A stretch of DNA of 9,555 bases from contig WGBF01000342.1 in NCBI GenBank assembly GCA_015494485.1, positions 1 to 9,555 of the forward strand. The letters are read 5' to 3'. The translations under genes and the position numbers were made by a program. Every line of letters starts with the position of its first letter. The stretch's first letter is position 1. This document shows, one piece after another, positions 7,220 to 9,555 of this stretch. The notes beneath the pieces were generated by a model. It saw only the letters and a program-made list of their open reading frames with translations. It was not told the origin of the DNA and did not search any database. The DNA is from a bacterium (GTDB taxonomy: Bacteria > Calditrichota > Calditrichia > RBG-13-44-9 > J042).

Positions 7220-8449
7220 ATGAAGAACAAGCGACCTGGGGGTGTGGTACTGGTGGCGTTAATCCTGGCCCTGATGTTTTTGTTTCAGTGTGAGCGAACC
7301 CCCACACCCAGCGTGTTTCAGAATAAGCCCCCGGAACGCCCGGACCCGGTGATTACCGAAATTCTTCCACCGGGAAAGGCCATTGCCGGGATTAGTGCCG
7401 TTACGGTTAAAGGGAAAAACTTTTCTCCGGATACGGCAGAAAATTCGGTGTTCTTCGGTGCAACGCGGGCAAAAATGATTTCGGCTTCCGAAACGGAGTT
7501 GGTTGTTCGTGCGCCGGATATTGTGGAAGACTCCATCCCTGTTCGCGTCAGTGTTCGGGGAGCATGGCTGTACAGTAATGTGGTGTACTATTCCCTGGAA
7601 GAAGCAGCCATTGAGTACGGCCTGTATGGTCTGGAAAACGAAGATTTGTACGGTATAACGGTGGACACCGAAGAAAATCTGTACGTTTCCCTGAATCCCT
7701 TTCGTCTGGATAAAATTACCCCGGATGGGGTGCGCCATGATAATTGGGGTAAAACTACCGGAGTACTCAATGCAAAGCGGATGAAAGTAGGACCCGGGGG
7801 GTACATCTACCTGGTAAAACACAACACCCGGATTTACCGCATTCCGCTGAGTGGGGGCACATCTTCTACTTACATTTCCGGATTACCCGGGCGGGTATAT
7901 GATTTTGATTTTGACCCCGATGGGAACATTTATGCCGGGGGTAACGGAGACTATTTGATGTTCATTGATGGGAATAAAAATGTTTCCACAGTAGCGGATT
8001 ATCCCGATGTTTATATCAAAGGAGTACGCGTATTGAATGGGTATGTGTATGTTGCCGGAACCCAGGGAGATACACTTGCTGCTGTGTGGCGGAATAAAAT
8101 TAATGGTCCCGGTAACCTGGCTCCCCGGGAACTGGTGTTTAACCTTACCGCGGCAAACATCATGGAAGGTATTGAACTGCTATCCTTTGCGTTTGATGCC
8201 GATGGCAATATGTATCTGGGTACCAATGCGCCGGACCCCATTATCGTTGTGAAGGCAGACCAAAACTATTCTGCGTTTGAGCCGTTGTATCCCGGATATT
8301 TGTTACCGGATGTGTTTGATATGGCCTGGGGCACCGGTACATACCTGTACGTAACCCGGCGGGCCAATTCGGGTGCCAACAGTACCACCCGTATCATTCG
8401 TATCAATGTCCAGAAAAAAAGTGCACCGTATTACGGAAGAGGACAATAA
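7220..8449 (+). CDS. Exported TIG-domain and beta-propeller protein, possible lipoprotein
   Basis: A 409-residue protein when started at 7220. The signal sequence MKNKRPGGVVLVALILALMF leads to LFQC with Cys at 24, resembling a lipoprotein signal, although Gln at -1 is atypical. A Pro-rich linker reaches about 42. An IPT/TIG immunoglobulin-like domain spans about 43-126 (ITEILPPGKAIAG, then VTVKGKNFSPD, then VFFGATRAKMISASETELVV). The rest is a beta-propeller of NHL or SMP-30 style with six recognisable blade motifs: TEENLYV, GPGGYIYLV, DPDGNIYAGG, LNGYVYVAG, DADGNMYLG and TGTYLYVTR. Such propellers are usually ligand-binding or protein-binding; no enzyme residues can be identified. It follows the PorV-like gene by 75 bp with no clear terminator. 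As a probable surface lipoprotein next to a SusC-like receptor it could fill the position a SusD would take, which is speculation. Confidence 0.83.
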   Translation: MKNKRPGGVVLVALILALMFLFQCERTPTPSVFQNKPPERPDPVITEILPPGKAIAGISAVTVKGKNFSPDTAENSVFFGATRAKMISASETELVVRAPDIVEDSIPVRVSVRGAWLYSNVVYYSLEEAAIEYGLYGLENEDLYGITVDTEENLYVSLNPFRLDKITPDGVRHDNWGKTTGVLNAKRMKVGPGGYIYLVKHNTRIYRIPLSGGTSSTYISGLPGRVYDFDFDPDGNIYAGGNGDYLMFIDGNKNVSTVADYPDVYIKGVRVLNGYVYVAGTQGDTLAAVWRNKINGPGNLAPRELVFNLTAANIMEGIELLSFAFDADGNMYLGTNAPDPIIVVKADQNYSAFEPLYPGYLLPDVFDMAWGTGTYLYVTRRANSGANSTTRIIRINVQKKSAPYYGRGQ

Positions 8450-8475
8450 CCATTAAAAATATACGGAGAAAGGGG

Positions 8476-8556
8476 GTGTTAGACCGACAACGATCGGGGA
8501 TATTAAGGGTTTTGATGTCATATGTTCCAGTTAACCAAATCCAAAGGAGGTTATGA
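8476..8556 (+). CDS. Possible 26-codon leader reading frame coupled to the next gene
   Basis: A GTG-started frame of 26 codons ends in TGA at 8554-8556, which overlaps the ATG at 8553 of the following gene as ATGA. A GGAGAAAGGGG stretch lies immediately upstream (8465-8475), but its spacing to the GTG is poor. The predicted peptide is basic (six Arg, one Asp) with no family resemblance. It may be chance; the only real argument for it is the exact stop-start overlap in an otherwise empty 106-bp gap. Confidence 0.15.
   Translation: MLDRQRSGILRVLMSYVPVNQIQRRL
8543..8550 (+). promoter_or_regulatory. Strong Shine-Dalgarno that decides between two tandem ATGs
   Basis: AAAGGAGG is close to a perfect anti-16S match. 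Two adjacent in-frame ATGs follow at 8553 and 8556. Spacing is two bases to the first and five to the second, so the second is the better start. It is the strongest ribosome binding site in the window. Confidence 0.75.
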
Positions 8557-9555
8557 TGAAAAAAGTTTTACTGGTATTGGCAGCGGTGCTTTTGGTAGTG
8601 AGCACCGGCTTTACCCAACCGTTCCACTGGACGTTTGACTCCACGTTCTACGAAGGAACACTGCCACATGGTGTTGTGGTAGACCCGGAGGGGAAGGTCT
8701 GGATTGGGCAATATTATTATACGGATGTACTGGATAATGGTGTGAATGTTTCTGCAATTCGGGTATTTAATCCCGATGGCACGGAAGCGTCCTTTTCACC
8801 GATTATGACGTTCACGGTGAATGGGCAACCGGATACGCTGAAGGAGAAAAACCGGGGGCTGGCACTGGATAACAATGGAAACATTCTGGTAAGTTCCGGG
8901 TACCTGTATCGCTTCAATTACCAGACCGGCGAAGCCATGGACAAATATGACTATCTGGGCAAAGGCGCAACGGCATTAACCAAAGCAGCGGCCGACCAAA
9001 ACGGGTATATTTATGTCACCAAAGTGGTACCCAGTGGCGATCCGATTGTCATCCTTGATCAGGACTTCCAGCTATACAGTTTTGCGGTGGATACCAACAA
9101 TTATCTCTCCCGGGCACTGGAAGTATCAGCGGATGGTAAAGACCTCTACCTGCCTGATTTGCTGGGTTCCGGTATTCTGCATTACCACAGCGATGAGGGC
9201 CCGGATGGTACCTACGAACTGGTAAACGTTATCAGCCCGGATACCTCCAAAAGCTTTAAAGGCAATTGTGCGGACTGGGATCCCGCCGGCAATTTGTGGG
9301 TGGGTACCCACTTCAGTTCCGATATCCGCGGCTGGTATGCATTTAATACCACATCCGGGGCTATCGTGGACAGCATTGGCAAAGTGATGGATCAGGTATA
9401 TGAAACGCCCTCACCGTCGGATACAATTTATTCTCCCCGCGGCATTGCGTTCTGGGAAGATACGGCAAACAATCAATGGGTAGCGTATGTGGCGGATTTT
9501 GATGGACATCGGGTAAAGAAATTTGTGAATTCTAACCCCTTCACCGGCATTATCC
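8556..9555 (+). CDS. Secreted beta-propeller (NHL-like) protein, N-terminal part, cut by window end
   Basis: The frame is open from ATG 8556 (or 8553) to the window edge, giving 333 complete codons and no stop. Residues 1 to about 20 form a signal peptide (KKVLLVLAAVLLVVSTGFTQ). The mature part is a repeated propeller fold with six visible blade motifs: VVVDPEGKVWIGQY, LALDNNGNILVSSG, AAADQNGYIYVTK, LEVSADGKDLYLPD, WDPAGNLWVGTHF and the final NNQWVAYVADFDGHRV. This is NHL/SMP-30-like and resembles the preceding gene's propeller in style, but there is no TIG domain and no lipobox. The missing C-terminus could carry a type IX-like sorting domain, as gene 3937-6066 does, but that cannot be seen here. 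A binding or scaffold role outside the cell is most likely; lactonase-type activity cannot be excluded. About 106 bp separate it from the previous gene, with no terminator. Confidence 0.85.
   Translation, partial: MKKVLLVLAAVLLVVSTGFTQPFHWTFDSTFYEGTLPHGVVVDPEGKVWIGQYYYTDVLDNGVNVSAIRVFNPDGTEASFSPIMTFTVNGQPDTLKEKNRGLALDNNGNILVSSGYLYRFNYQTGEAMDKYDYLGKGATALTKAAADQNGYIYVTKVVPSGDPIVILDQDFQLYSFAVDTNNYLSRALEVSADGKDLYLPDLLGSGILHYHSDEGPDGTYELVNVISPDTSKSFKGNCADWDPAGNLWVGTHFSSDIRGWYAFNTTSGAIVDSIGKVMDQVYETPSPSDTIYSPRGIAFWEDTANNQWVAYVADFDGHRVKKFVNSNPFTGII

Noticed and set aside
7259..7822. Antisense open frame of 187 codons opposite the TIG/propeller gene
   Set aside because: The sense strand carries clear TIG and propeller motifs through the whole stretch; the antisense product has none.
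8481..8500. CCGA...TCGG inverted repeat after the TIG/propeller gene
   Set aside because: Four pairs around a six-base loop with no following T-run; not distinguishable from chance.

Overview
The window looks like chromosomal DNA from a Gram-negative bacterium of the FCB (Fibrobacterota-Chlorobiota-Bacteroidota) superphylum, most likely outside Bacteroidota proper, for example Calditrichota, a KSB1-type lineage or Marinimicrobia. The evidence is a TonB-dependent receptor with an N-terminal carboxypeptidase-regulatory-like domain, a PorV/PorQ-family barrel, and a secreted protein ending in a 'VVPNPYN...SGVYIVYFEV...KFIVIR' type C-terminal domain. Several genes also have clear GGAG or AGGAGG Shine-Dalgarno sequences, which true Bacteroidota rarely use. 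The lineage is an inference from gene content, not from a marker gene.

Layout: positions 1-483 (minus strand) hold the first 161 codons of an ABC exporter subunit, best read as CydD. Positions 484-812 are an AT-rich divergent intergenic region with a candidate promoter, an imperfect hairpin, a perfect 10-bp palindrome and a 14-bp near-repeat. From 813 to the right edge, five genes run on the plus strand with gaps of 28, 52, 75 and about 106 bp and no convincing terminator between them, so they probably form one operon. They are (1) a TonB-dependent outer-membrane receptor, (2) a large secreted protein of unknown function with an FN3-like module and a FlgD-like / type IX-like C-terminal domain, (3) a PorV/PorQ-like outer-membrane barrel, (4) a TIG-domain plus beta-propeller protein that may be a lipoprotein, and (5) a secreted beta-propeller protein cut by the window end.

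All five plus-strand products appear to be exported and to act at the outer membrane or cell surface. A reasonable working model is a cell-envelope module. The TonB receptor would bring in a substrate of unknown identity, the PorV-like barrel would help deliver or anchor C-terminal-domain cargo such as the product of gene 2, and the two propeller proteins would be surface binding or scaffolding partners. No SusD homologue lies in the window, so this is not a standard SusCD pair. The substrate cannot be read from the sequence. No tRNA, rRNA, CRISPR array, insertion sequence or phage gene was seen.
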